A stretch of 64,000 nucleotides of DNA from contig JACGCM010000012.1 in the NCBI GenBank assembly GCA_014058105.1, positions 1,736,001 through 1,800,000 of the forward strand. The letters run 5' to 3'. The first letter of the stretch is position 1, and each line of letters opens with the position of its first letter. Shown piece by piece: positions 21,551 through 31,149 of the stretch. The position numbers and the translations under genes are program-made. The DNA is from Kingdonia uniflora (Eukaryota > Streptophyta > Magnoliopsida > Ranunculales > Circaeasteraceae). Under the pieces are notes generated by a model that ran no database searches, had not been told where the DNA came from, and saw only the letters and a list, made by a program, of their open reading frames with translations.

Positions 21551-22279
21551 TGTAGGGGCCTAACTTCGCGAGAGGGGAAGTTGACTCTTACACTATAAGT
21601 TTTATCTTCGACCAGGGGAATTCAGGCATACAATCAATAATAGTAAGACCTAATATAATGACAATATACTTGCGTTGAGGCCTATAATGGGTCACTCCAC
21701 GACCTCTGGAGAGAATTTTTAAGAGTTACGTTATATATGGAGAGTAGTCGAAGAATCGAGAACTGGGTGATTACAGGGTATTCGAAGGTTAACTTGTAGG
21801 GTCTGTTAGGAGAGATTTTCTAAACTCTTCATCATTCCTCCTTCCTCCTATTTATAAAACATTGGAAAGGTTGAATCGCCATGGGAGGTTAAGTTACATG
21901 TGTATCCTCCGGGGACAACTGACTTATACCCAGAGTCGGTTCTGACGCTATAATTATCGAGTCCGACACTGTAACTATTGTTCATGATACTGTAGTTGTT
22001 GGTTATGATACTGTAGTTGTTGGATCTGGCATCGCAGTTGTCGAACGGCGTGTTCCACTATTCTGTTTGATAAGCTGGCCACCTAATATGTTTCCCTTCG
22101 ACCATGTACACCCTTGGTCAAAGTATTTATGGTTCGACGGCTCCTTCGAGTGTTCAAATAGTCTCAGAAGGTTTCGTGGGGTTGCTTATTGACTTACTAG
22201 GCTTAGAGCCATCGGGTAGGCTTCAAAGTGGCCTTCGAGTGTTCGATTGGAGCTAAAAGGCTGCGAGTAGGCTACTACA
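21551..22279 (-). repeat. 5' LTR of Tat element 2
   Basis: Starts tgtaggggcct and ends ggctactaca on the plus strand (minus strand TGTAGTAGCC…CCCTACA), 729 bp, with perfect short inverted ends. On the minus strand a TATAAATAGG-type box near 21850 is placed as a promoter TATA. Two or three diverged copies of a ctgtagttgttgg phrase occur at 21965-22040. Confidence 0.93.
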
Positions 22280-22785
22280 GGCAGAAACCCCCCATAAATG
22301 TCCATTACCACCCGGGTGCGATAACCATTCTTCGTCACTTGCCTATTGTCCACATTGGGTTCAGTGACAAGAACCTGACCAAGACTTTGCCCAAATTCAT
22401 ACAGGAAATCCGGCGTGCTGAAAAACGGGTCGGATATCTCAAATTTTACCCAGAAGGGGACAAGTTTAAAGATTAGAGGGTTAATTGGTGTACGTGCTTC
22501 ATACGGTAATAGAATCATTGTATGGTCATAAGGGCTCCAAGGTTGATGAATCAAAATATTATTAAGGTCATAGGCATTTATGACTTTAAACAACAAATAC
22601 ATCTTATCTGTCACTTTTTGTTCAAACACTTGAAGAGTCTCGGAAGTCTTCATATTCCAAAAACTTATGAGGGCAAACACTATTTTTGTAAAGCTTCTTC
22701 CTGTCTCAAAAGACATTGTACCAATCAACGCATGACGCCATTGAGATTCCTCTGCCGCAATACTTTCTGGGGCCAAAAGAACCAC
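22280..22785 (-). pseudogene. LINE ORF1, N-terminal part (DUF4283)
   Basis: ATG at 22785. The frame gives a DUF4283 (LINE ORF1/gag-like) domain: RHALIGTMSFETGRSF, a central FEQKVTDKMYLLFKV and the PW box (IHQPWSPYDHTMIL), LVPFWVKFEISDPFF, FGQSLGQVLV, and YRTRVVMDIYGG. The family binds LINE RNA. The frame is interrupted at 22279 by the LTR of Tat element 2 and resumes at 14499. Only the part up to 22280 is ORF1; the open frame running on to 22186 is LTR sequence. Confidence 0.85.
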
Positions 22786-23926
22786 CGCGGCTCCCCCGTG
22801 GTTTAGTTACCGCCATTCGTTCCATGCTCCTTACGAATTCTTGAGTTACATAAAATGATGTCATTGCGTACACAGTTCACCACCATGCACTAAACTTGTC
22901 TCCCACAACCAGAAAACAAAACCATACCACAAAACCCCACCTTCCAAACAACACCACAAACCCCAAAGTCCACCTCCATAACCAAAACTCCTGCAGGCAA
23001 ACCCGACTTAGACAGAGAAAGATGGAGAGAACAAATCAAACATGCCGCATGCAAATAAACATGGAGACGAGATTGAGATATTTATCAACTCGCCCTGGTC
23101 CCACTCTTAATATCTAACCATACCTCCCATTGTTTCACTATTCACCTTAAACATAAGTAGTTGCATCTGTAAAAGGATAAAACGTTGCCCCTCAAAACGT
23201 TTGACAGATCGTAAGAGAGAGGTAAAACATAAACTCACACGTCCAACTTGATGAGGCCACCAATTCCAAGTCCAGACCCACAAACCAAAAGGGCCTTTAA
23301 AACCAAAAACCAACCCACAGAAACACCCTCAGGCCCACACCAACAGGATCCAATCCACCCACCTAGCCCAAACAAGGTCAGTCCACACCCTTTTGCGAAT
23401 TTGCCTCAAACCCTCGATCCGCTGTTCCGATCCATCCACTTGAGACGATCTTCCTCTATACCATTCCAATCACCGACGCACGGCCAGAAACCCCAAACGT
23501 CCTCACCTGCAAATGCACAGAACAAAAGCCCGAAAAAAATAAAAAAAACCCCGAAACCGGGAAACAAGGGATTGAATCAACATACGGAACAAAAAAAACC
23601 ATAAACAAGGTGAGGGAAACGAGAGCTCGCAAACCAGATTCACCCAGCCACACCAAATAAAACACACGACTACAAACAAACCTGGCCGATCGACAGGGAC
23701 GATCTCCAGAGCTAGTGACTCAGAGCCCACTCGAAACAAGAGATCCCACTCCAAAGAGAGGGGGTGAATGAACTCCACAAACAGTGGGGATGGAGGAGAA
23801 GCGAAGACGCCAATGATGATGAAGAAGGCCAAACAGACCAAAACCTAGCCGCTTTCCTCTACTTACCACTTACCACTTACCACTTACCAGACCGGACCTT
23901 CTCTCTCTAGAAGTCTCACTCTTCTA
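22786..23926 (-). other. LINE 5' untranslated region
   Basis: A C/A-rich region on the plus strand with no conserved ORF. Several proline-rich frames (22896-23604) look like composition artefacts. A 7-bp tandem repeat (cttacca, four copies, about 23862-23889) sits near the 5' end. It ends at the putative target duplication 23927-23937. Confidence 0.55.
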
Positions 23927-24138
23927 AGAAAAAGGCACTTTGGATTCTTGGTGAAATCGTTTCTCTCTCTCTCAACTCTTAACCCTAACTAATTAGATCT
24001 TTCTAATTTTTAATAAAAAAAACATATTTTGATCAGATCTATGACTATTCATCCTAATGAAATCTTCTCATAGGAGTTTCAGTCTCCAAACGATTAACTC
24101 GATGGTGCGTTGTTCCGAAGGTTCGCAGTGAGTGATCG

Positions 24139-24300
24139 AGGCCAAACCCCTCTCTCTGCATCATATCATGTAAGTTTATATTCTTGATTATCGCCGGTTT
24201 CGTAAATTTCTTAAATTTGAGTTTGGCTTGTTTTGAATTGTTATATACTTAAGGATTGATGCTCAATTATCAAACTTTAGGATTATCTTTGTATTATTCG
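24139..24300. repeat. Right copy of the diverged duplicate at 8889-9070
   Basis: Same order of conserved words as the left copy (see 8889-9070). This copy looks more gene-like because a consensus splice donor, GTAAGT, follows the catatcat block. Confidence 0.6.
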
Positions 24301-24596
24301 TAGGTTGCCATATATTGGGCAATTAAAGAAGAAATAGAAACAGGTAAAGCAATTAAAAGAAAACTCGATCTCTAGCTAATTTTTTTAAGGCTTGGGAAAA
24401 ATTATGGCATCCTCGGATGATTCTAAGAAGTGTTAGATTGGTTACATATATTGGCTTTCATTGTTGGATTGATGTGGTTAATAGAATTGATCAATCTAGC
24501 AGGCTAAGAAATTGTATTTTGGTATTTGTGGTACTTAATTTCTTCAATAATTAAGGGTTTTAAGGTTCTCTACTCCCCACAATTTTAAACTCTACA

Positions 24597-24885
24597 ACGC
24601 ATAAAACATACTATGCTTAAATCTAATTATGCGAGCTACGGTGCATAAATTTGCATATGCAATCTATGTTGCGTAAATCTAATTATGCGAGCTGCAGTTC
24701 ACAAATCTGCATATTCAATCTACATTGCATAAATTTGAATATGCAATATACGGTGCATAAATCTAATCATTCAATCTGCAATGCATAAATATGATTTATA
24801 TAATCTACGGTATGCGGTGCATAAATCTAATTATTCAATTTACAGTGCATAAATCTAATTTCTGCAATCTACGGTGCATTAATTA
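24597..24885. repeat. Degenerate minisatellite, roughly 30-bp unit
   Basis: About nine imperfect copies of a unit like ctacggtgcataaatctaattatgcaat. The phrase gcataaat recurs roughly every 30-37 bp and alternates with ctacggt or ctgcagt variants. Confidence 0.75.
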
Positions 24886-25899
24886 AGTAATCTAAATGTA
24901 ATGCTAGTATCTTTCCATTGTGAAAACAGGAAAAAAAGTGTTGCAGTCACATCTTCAGAGAAGCTAGGCTCAGGGTACTACTTAGGTATATTGTATTCAA
25001 TTTTCAATCCAAACTTATGTATGAAGTTTTCGTTCAATGCTAGATGCAATTGTTACTTTTAACGTGTCTAATGTTTTTCCATGGTGGCTTCTTCATTTGC
25101 TTTCACTAAAGCAGGTAATTCCATTTAGTTTTTTGTGTTTCTAAATGTTATGTTAGAAATTATAAGAAGGGGTCCAAAATACCATGCAAAGGTAAACTAA
25201 ATGTAAAAAAGGTCCAGAGTTTTATAAATTCAGAGATTTCTAAGATATAATTACCATAGAAGGAAACCATGTCATCTCAAAAACTGTCTTATTCCCATTG
25301 ATGGATAGTTGTTTCTTTTCCTGAACGTCCTTTTTATATTATTAATTCCCTACGAACCAAATGTCCTCCTTGATTAGATAAAGATTATAATTTTTTTTTC
25401 TTCTTTTTCTTAGTAATTGAGATTTATATCTGAACTTTGATCTCATTGTGAAATGTTTAACAAAAATTGACTTAAGTGTAGGAGTGGATACGAAAAGCAA
25501 GTAATGAAGTAGATATCTTTAGCAAATTGATAATGTTGGTTTAATTATTGACCCATTGTTTCTTATAACTTCAGTTGGCAATGTATTATTTTGTATAATG
25601 TTAAACTAATCATGCAATAAGAGTTGCTTTTTATAAGTAATTGCTCGGGTGGATGAAAACACAGACATTAATTTCAGTAGTTTTTTTTTGTTCTCTTTAC
25701 TTCAGGGTTTGAGAAGTGATCAAATGATTGATTGGAGTTCGAAATGCACTGCACACTACTCTAATTTGTTATGACCTTATCAGATGTGTGCACAGTGCTT
25801 TTCCTATTTGAATGGATCTTCTCAACTATTTTATTGAATAATTATTGATAATCCTCATTCCCACACAGAGTATTGGTGAGCAATGTAGCATAGAGATTG

Positions 25900-26520
25900 T
25901 ATTCTTTTTCTTCCTCCATTCTTCCATATGCGAAAACCGGATAACTTATGAAGCGTTTACTAATGGCCCCTTATTGGGTTACTGTTTATAGTAACACATA
26001 CAATGTGGGTGCCTGTATGGATGGAAACCACGACATATTGAATATTGTTTAGTAGTCTTGTCTTGGTTGTATATATAATTTATTGAATATAATAGAATCT
26101 CTTCTTATTGTTTTTGCAGTTTTTTCAAGCAGAGAAGTGGATATTCAATATATGTAAAAGAACACAAGAAGCTTGGTAAATATTCACATGGCACTGCAAG
26201 CCAGATTTCGAAAGCTTAATGCTAGAGGTTTGCATCTTCTTCCTTGTTTTTTATTGTTAATGTGTTTGTTTGTTTGATTCAGTTGGATGACATAGTAGTA
26301 TTTTTTTTTTTATCTTCTTGTTAGTAAGAAATTTGTAGCAGTGGGTATGATTAATGAGGCTTTTCCCTATGAATGCAATTAGGTTATTTAGTGAATTTGA
26401 TTGAGAAAATAAAGTGATCTCCGTATTGTTACTTTACTGTTAATTTTGAAACCATGCTACGAGTAGTTTGTTTGATGTGGTTGCCTCGTGGTCCCACCTT
26501 TAGGTGTTTTCCACGTAAAT
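25900..26520. repeat. Left copy of a ~600-bp direct duplication (with 28410-29160)
   Basis: Matches 28410-29160 in the same order: ggataacttatgaag, a tgtatgg…acatattgaa block, agtcttgt…ttgt-x-tata, attcacatggcactgc-x-agtcag, gctagaggttt, tgtttgtttgttgattagttggatg, and gttaattttgaa…gagtagtttgttt. A GTAAATATTC donor-like word after aagaagcttg suggests a former exon at 26122-26174. Confidence 0.75.
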
Positions 26521-26529
26521 CGTGATTTC

Positions 26530-28409
26530 TCCTGCTTGTGTGTTTGCTTTACCTATTCTTTGGTTTCTCTTGTTCCTATTGGTTCATACATAGAGGGACT
26601 CAATGAGACTGTTTCCTAGCCATTTTCTGAATCTTGTACAAATCTTATATGAAAGGGTTTCTGGAGATTAGGGAGCTTATTCTTTATAACAATTAAACAT
26701 GAAGTTGTCACGGGTGACCACAATACTCCTGTTTTATTGTGCAAGTTCTGCTGATATTTGGCATACTGTCCAATAGCACTTGCAAGGTCGTGAAACTCTT
26801 TGATCACCAAATTATCCTAAATAACGCTGCGGTATGACCTAACCTGATCTAACCCGTCTCTTCAAGGAGTTTTAGTGAGCTATTTAGCCTAACTAAACCT
26901 ACTAGGAAAGAACTACAGCTCACTGTTACCCTAGTAGCTTAGCCGGACCTACTAGCCTAAGTAGTTGCGATGGAACTTCTCGATATACTCTCAGGCACTA
27001 AATGAGTTTCGGGGTTAAATTTTGCAAAAAATCCTGCAATTGATGAGTTTTTTTTTTTTTTTTTTCATTACTCCCGCTTCATCTTAGCCAAGTCAGTCTT
27101 TGCCTTATGAGGCCTTGTATCCATATGGCAGCGGCTTATCCCTCTTCAGATTATGTAAATTCTTTTTTTCGATTACCTTTTGCAATTCACTTACTTAATC
27201 AGCGAAAGCATTGGGATGAATGAGACCTTGGACTCAGGCAAGCGATTTTTTGAATTTAATGGGCTAACCTCTGTGTGTGTCGAGCATGCTGTTTGGTACG
27301 TGGGGATGAAGAGAGATAAGCACGCCTAACATCTTCAAAGATATTATTCTAACATCTTCAAAGAGTTGTTTTTTGGTGGCATCACCCTTGGCGGGTACAC
27401 TCTTCCTTTTGGTTTTCTTCGATAGAGCCATTCATCGAGGAAATCAAAAACTTTAATAGACCGCACTTTTCAATGCAATTACAAATTATGCAGCAAAAGG
27501 AGATACCTTCCAACACTAGAATTCTCTACTTTCATAAAGATTGAAATAAATTAACTATAATTATTAGTAAACTAAGTACATAGAGTTTTTTTATCTCATA
27601 AGAGGAAAGAGCAAAAAGGTCCATAGTTCTTTTCTTCATCGTCGAATTATAAGCCCTAGACTTAACACATGTATATTAACTAAGGTATTCGAGAATTATT
27701 AGAGAATTTTTACTTATCCACCTATGTTTTTGGTCGTATTAGCTAATGACCTCACGATTTGCCATTTATTCAGTATTAGTTCCCGATCTGTGTTTTTGAC
27801 TAAATCAGCAGTCATTGGTTTTCCGTTGACTTCAGTAAACTACTTATACTATGAGGCACAACTTCTTTATGATGTCAAAGCTTCCACCCTCATTGAAAAG
27901 AGCGGAATTGCCTTTTCGAGGTGTAGTTATTTTTATTTTGTTTGGCCAAGGCCTGCCCTCCTTATGTAATGTTTTGTTGGGCCAACATAGGCAAGGGTGG
28001 ACCTAATCCCCGATCTGGGTGCTTGAATTAAAAAAAACACTAAATTTTAACCTATCACAATCGCTTCTGTTAAGATAAATATTCCTAATGCCAAAAAGAA
28101 AAAGAAAACTAAAAAAACAAACTTTCAAGTTTATTGAGAGTTTCTATCTTAAAATCTCTCTTTATACAATTTTTTATTCTAAAAGAAAGCCCCTACAGAG
28201 ATTGGAAATAAAAAGAAAAATCGTTCCCATCAAAAGTCAGGTCCATGGGGTACCCAACCCCAGCTTGTTAGCCAAAAAAATAAAAAGGTTCAAATTTGGG
28301 TTGAGCTTGCACCCAGGTTCCCAAACTTGGGCTCCTGGGGTTTGAGCCCTAATTTTCTCTTTCTTTTGTTTACTGTCTTTTTGCAAATCGTGCCTCACCT
28401 TGATTTTTC
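26530..28409. other. Non-coding AT-rich stretch
   Basis: Holds a T-run at 27048-27065, a small direct repeat (aacatcttcaaaga at 27329 and 27351) and an 81-aa frame at 27724-27969 with no family resemblance. No gene is supported. Confidence 0.4.
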
Positions 28410-29160
28410 CTTCCTTCTTCAATATGCGAATCAGATAACTTATGAAGTATTTACTAAAGTCTCCTTGCTGGATTACTGCTCATATGTTTAGAGGGTGGGT
28501 GTATGCATGGACACCATATTGAACCTAGCTTACTAGTCTTCTCCTAGTTGTGCATATAATTTTTGAGTGTAATAATATCTCTTCTTTCTGTTTTGCAATC
28601 TTTTCAAGAAGATAAATGGATAATCAGTACATATAAAGGGAGTTTGTTAAATCTTCACATGGCAGTGCTAGTCAGTTTTTGAAAGCTATAGCTAGAGGTT
28701 CGAAGCTTTTTCCTTCTTTTTTATTCGGTTTGTGTTTGTTTGTTTGATTTAGTTGGATGGCGTAGTAGTAATTATTTTTCTTGTTTGTAGAAATTTATTT
28801 GTGAGAATCAGGTTCAGAAACTTATAATAATTAGTAAGGACGTTAGGGATTTATTATAAGTGAGGGACTATGGATGTGATTAGGTTATTTTGATTGAATT
28901 TAATTGAGAAAATAAAACGATCATCGTATTATTTTTTTTGGCAAGGCAAGCCGGTTTTATATAGAGTTCCGTAACCCTGAGTTTCCAACCCCACGAATTT
29001 TCCAACCCACGACCTCTCTCTAGGTGGAGAAGTACAACCACCATTGGGCCAAGAGCCCATTGGTGAGCGATCATCGTATTATTGCCTTACGATTAATTTT
29101 GAACCCTGGCTCGAGTTGTTTGTTTAATTCGTTGACTTGTAGCTCAATGTGTTAAACGAT
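28410..29160. repeat. Right copy of the ~600-bp direct duplication, containing a SINE
   Basis: Homologous to 25900-26520. It is longer because of the SINE at 28934-29067 and a few extra bases. The copies are diverged (many substitutions and small indels), so the duplication is old and predates the SINE. Confidence 0.75.
28934..29067 (-). mobile_element. tRNA-derived SINE with 16-bp target duplication
   Basis: A 134-bp insertion flanked by perfect 16-bp copies of cgatcatcgtattatt (28918-28933 and 29068-29083). On the minus strand it starts GCTCACCAATGGGC, has a box A-like TTGGCCCAATGGTGG and a box B-like GGTCGTGGGTTGGAAA, and ends in an A-rich tail (plus-strand T-run at 28934). This is the layout of a plant RNA polymerase III SINE. 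The duplicate region at 26430 lacks it, so the empty site is visible in the same window. Confidence 0.88.
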
Positions 29161-31140
29161 GGAGCAATATCACCTACTGTTAGTTGGTATCACCTCTCCT
29201 GTACATGAATATATAGATCATTGGATTTAGAGGAGGTGGCTTTGACAGGTTAGCATAAGTATTTAAATCGAAAAACTGGCTTTGACATGTTTCGTCCTCC
29301 TTGGGAATTGTAGAAAGCAGCACTTTGGATATTGAAAACATACCCCCAACATCCCCATTATAGTCACCACGTCTTCAATAAAGAAAACATTCATTGAAAT
29401 CAAGCAAAATTCTATACTAGTGCGACCTTGTTAACATTGATATCCAGAAACCACTAAGAAATATGTAGGAAACAATGGTAGCCAGGAGTTTTTTTAAGTA
29501 TAAATTTAGATAGAGACAAAGATAAAATGTTGAAAGATATTGTAGGGAGTGCAAGGGTTGACCAGAAGATATCTATATTTCCAATTTTTACCATAGTTTT
29601 ACTCACACTTTAATTACCATGAAATAATGCATACTCGTCTCTTTAAATTACTATTAAATACTCATAGAAACCCATATTGCTACTTACAAGTAACATATTC
29701 TTCTACGTTGTTGCACTGCGCTGGATTACAATAAGAACCATAAATTCCTAAAGAGTCGATGCAAAGTAGGCAGCTTAAGCAAATATCTTTGATCAAAGTT
29801 ACATTAAGAACTGCAATCAATGCACCAAAAAGTGGAAACAAGAGCGATGTCAATCTATTGGAGATGTAGAAGGATCACCTTGCAGAGAAGTGTGATAAAC
29901 AAGCAGTAGAGAGTGTAAATGAGTCCAACTCCAATGGTGAAGGGAGAGGAGATCAACAAGGCGATCTGGGACCGAAGGAGAATCAGCCAAAGCTCTCTTA
30001 TTGGGATAAATTAAAGGGTGGAGAAGGAGACAGTACAACTATGAACTTCAACATAACAGATTCACCATAGCCGGACACGAGTTGCGAATTTCCCCTGATT
30101 GAAATTCCAGATGGTGCACTGGATAGAGGGTTAGCAAGTTACAAATACAGTTTGGCGGGGAGGCGAGATTTTTCAGAGGTTTATTTATGCAGATATCATG
30201 ATCAGGGTTCCTAAGCTATGGAAACTAAGAGGTAAATGCCCTATAATTCCTCTAATTCCTCTTTGCTAGGGCTGTTTCATCATAAGAGCTTTAATGCTCT
30301 AATGTGGGTGAGATACCCTGTGGGCTTAGACTGGAGTACTGGGATGTTCAAGCTCTAATGACAATAAGCAAAGCTCTGGGTGTTGGGAACACCAGTGCAG
30401 GTTGATAGAGCCGCAAAAAATCTGGAGTTTGGGTTTTTTGCAAGTGTGTTGGTGGTTGTTGATATATAATTATTGTAAGAGCTAGACGAGCGGAGTTTTG
30501 GCAGGAGGTCCTAATTAATTAATTCCTCAAGTTCTGCAACCACTTAATATGGTGGGGCACCAATTGAGTGATTGTGAGACCATTAAGAAGCACATATTGG
30601 TAAGGATAATTGTCTATTGGTAAGGAAATCTTGCCCAAGCAAAAAGCTGTTACTATAAATAAAGCACAAGCTACAGCTGAAAAGATTGCAAACACACCAC
30701 ATGATGGGAAGGGGAAAGAACATTAGATTGAGACGACGCCACTTTCAGATTCACCTATGATCAAGTTTCCTGGATTTGAATACTTGGCAGCTAAGCATCC
30801 TGGTGCAAGTAAGGTTTTTAGATTGATACAGGAAGATTTTTCTAAAGCTCTTAGTGAGGCGATCTTAGCTTGTGACATGCAGAAATTTGCAAGTATGCAT
30901 CCACTACATAATCAAAGGAAGGGGATGAAGATAACATGGGCAATATGGAGAACAATAGAGATGCCATACAGAGCGAAGGTATATGGCTAGTACAAGCTCT
31001 CCTAATGATAAGAGTACCAGTTTACAGTTTACCTAGAACAGATACCACTCCAGATCAGCAACAGGGACAGAAAGATGACAGAAAAGAAAGAGGGTCACAG
31101 GGTAGTAACCAAGGGATATACTATCAGACGTAACAACCGA
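29161..31140. other. Non-coding stretch with weak ORFs
   Basis: No recognised gene or element ends. A 77-aa frame lies at 30757-30990. The rest is AT-rich with ordinary composition. Confidence 0.35.
30757..30990 (+). CDS. Unassigned ORF, 77 aa
   Basis: The frame begins MIKFPGFEYLAAKHPGASKVF and continues LIQEDFSKALSEAILACDMQ, which has the regular spacing of a helical protein segment. Upstream DNA (30640-30756) is open in part and Lys/Ala-rich (KAQATAEKIAN). It could be a gag-like or nuclear protein remnant. No family recognised. Confidence 0.2.
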   Translation: MIKFPGFEYLAAKHPGASKVFRLIQEDFSKALSEAILACDMQKFASMHPLHNQRKGMKITWAIWRTIEMPYRAKVYG

Positions 31141-31149
31141 ATATGCCCC

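Larger units (their letters stand above)
14500..22279 (-). mobile_element. Ty3/gypsy Tat-lineage retrotransposon, complete with two 729-bp LTRs, nested in the LINE
   Basis: Both LTRs are 729 bp. Minus-strand order: 5' LTR (21551-22279), primer site, short gag remnant, protease, RT, RNase H, second RNase H, integrase, a roughly 2-kb spacer with a hAT insertion and 218-bp tandem repeats, 3' LTR (14500-15228). The 5-bp flanks are GGTGG and GGCAG, which differ only by transitions and may be a decayed target duplication. It inserted inside LINE ORF1. Total 7780 bp. Coding regions carry stops and frameshifts, and gag is largely deleted. Confidence 0.9.
9203..23926 (-). mobile_element. L1-type LINE, split by a nested Tat element
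   Basis: Minus-strand order: 5' UTR, ORF1 (DUF4283 plus CCHC knuckle), ORF2 (APE endonuclease, RT, zinc finger, RNase H), then a short poly(A), seen as T-run at 9204-9211. Without the 7780-bp nested element it is about 6.9 kb, a full-length size for plant L1 elements. An imperfect target duplication, AGAAACAGGCA at 9192-9202 versus AGAAAAAGGCA at 23927-23937 (10 of 11 equal), supports both ends. All ORFs are mutated, so it is dead. ORF2 stays in one frame for about 2.46 kb with only three nonsense codons. Confidence 0.85.
23938..25890. other. Non-coding region with exon-like remnants
   Basis: Begins with CT-rich leader-like sequence (23890-24000). A block at 24139-24165 ends catatcat followed by gtaagt, like a 5' exon and donor. 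At 24930-24984 a short segment is bounded by AG and GTATAT and is open in one frame (KKSVAVTSSEKLGSGYYL); its gene is not recognised. Otherwise AT-rich with T-runs. It may be an old gene's 5' end and introns. Confidence 0.3.

Noticed and set aside
22896..23604. Proline-rich plus-strand ORFs
   Set aside because: They lie in the LINE 5' UTR and follow from its C/A-rich composition; no conserved domain.
24597..24885. CRISPR-like array
   Set aside because: The repeats are degenerate and contiguous with no unique spacers, and the genome is clearly plant nuclear; a minisatellite explains it.
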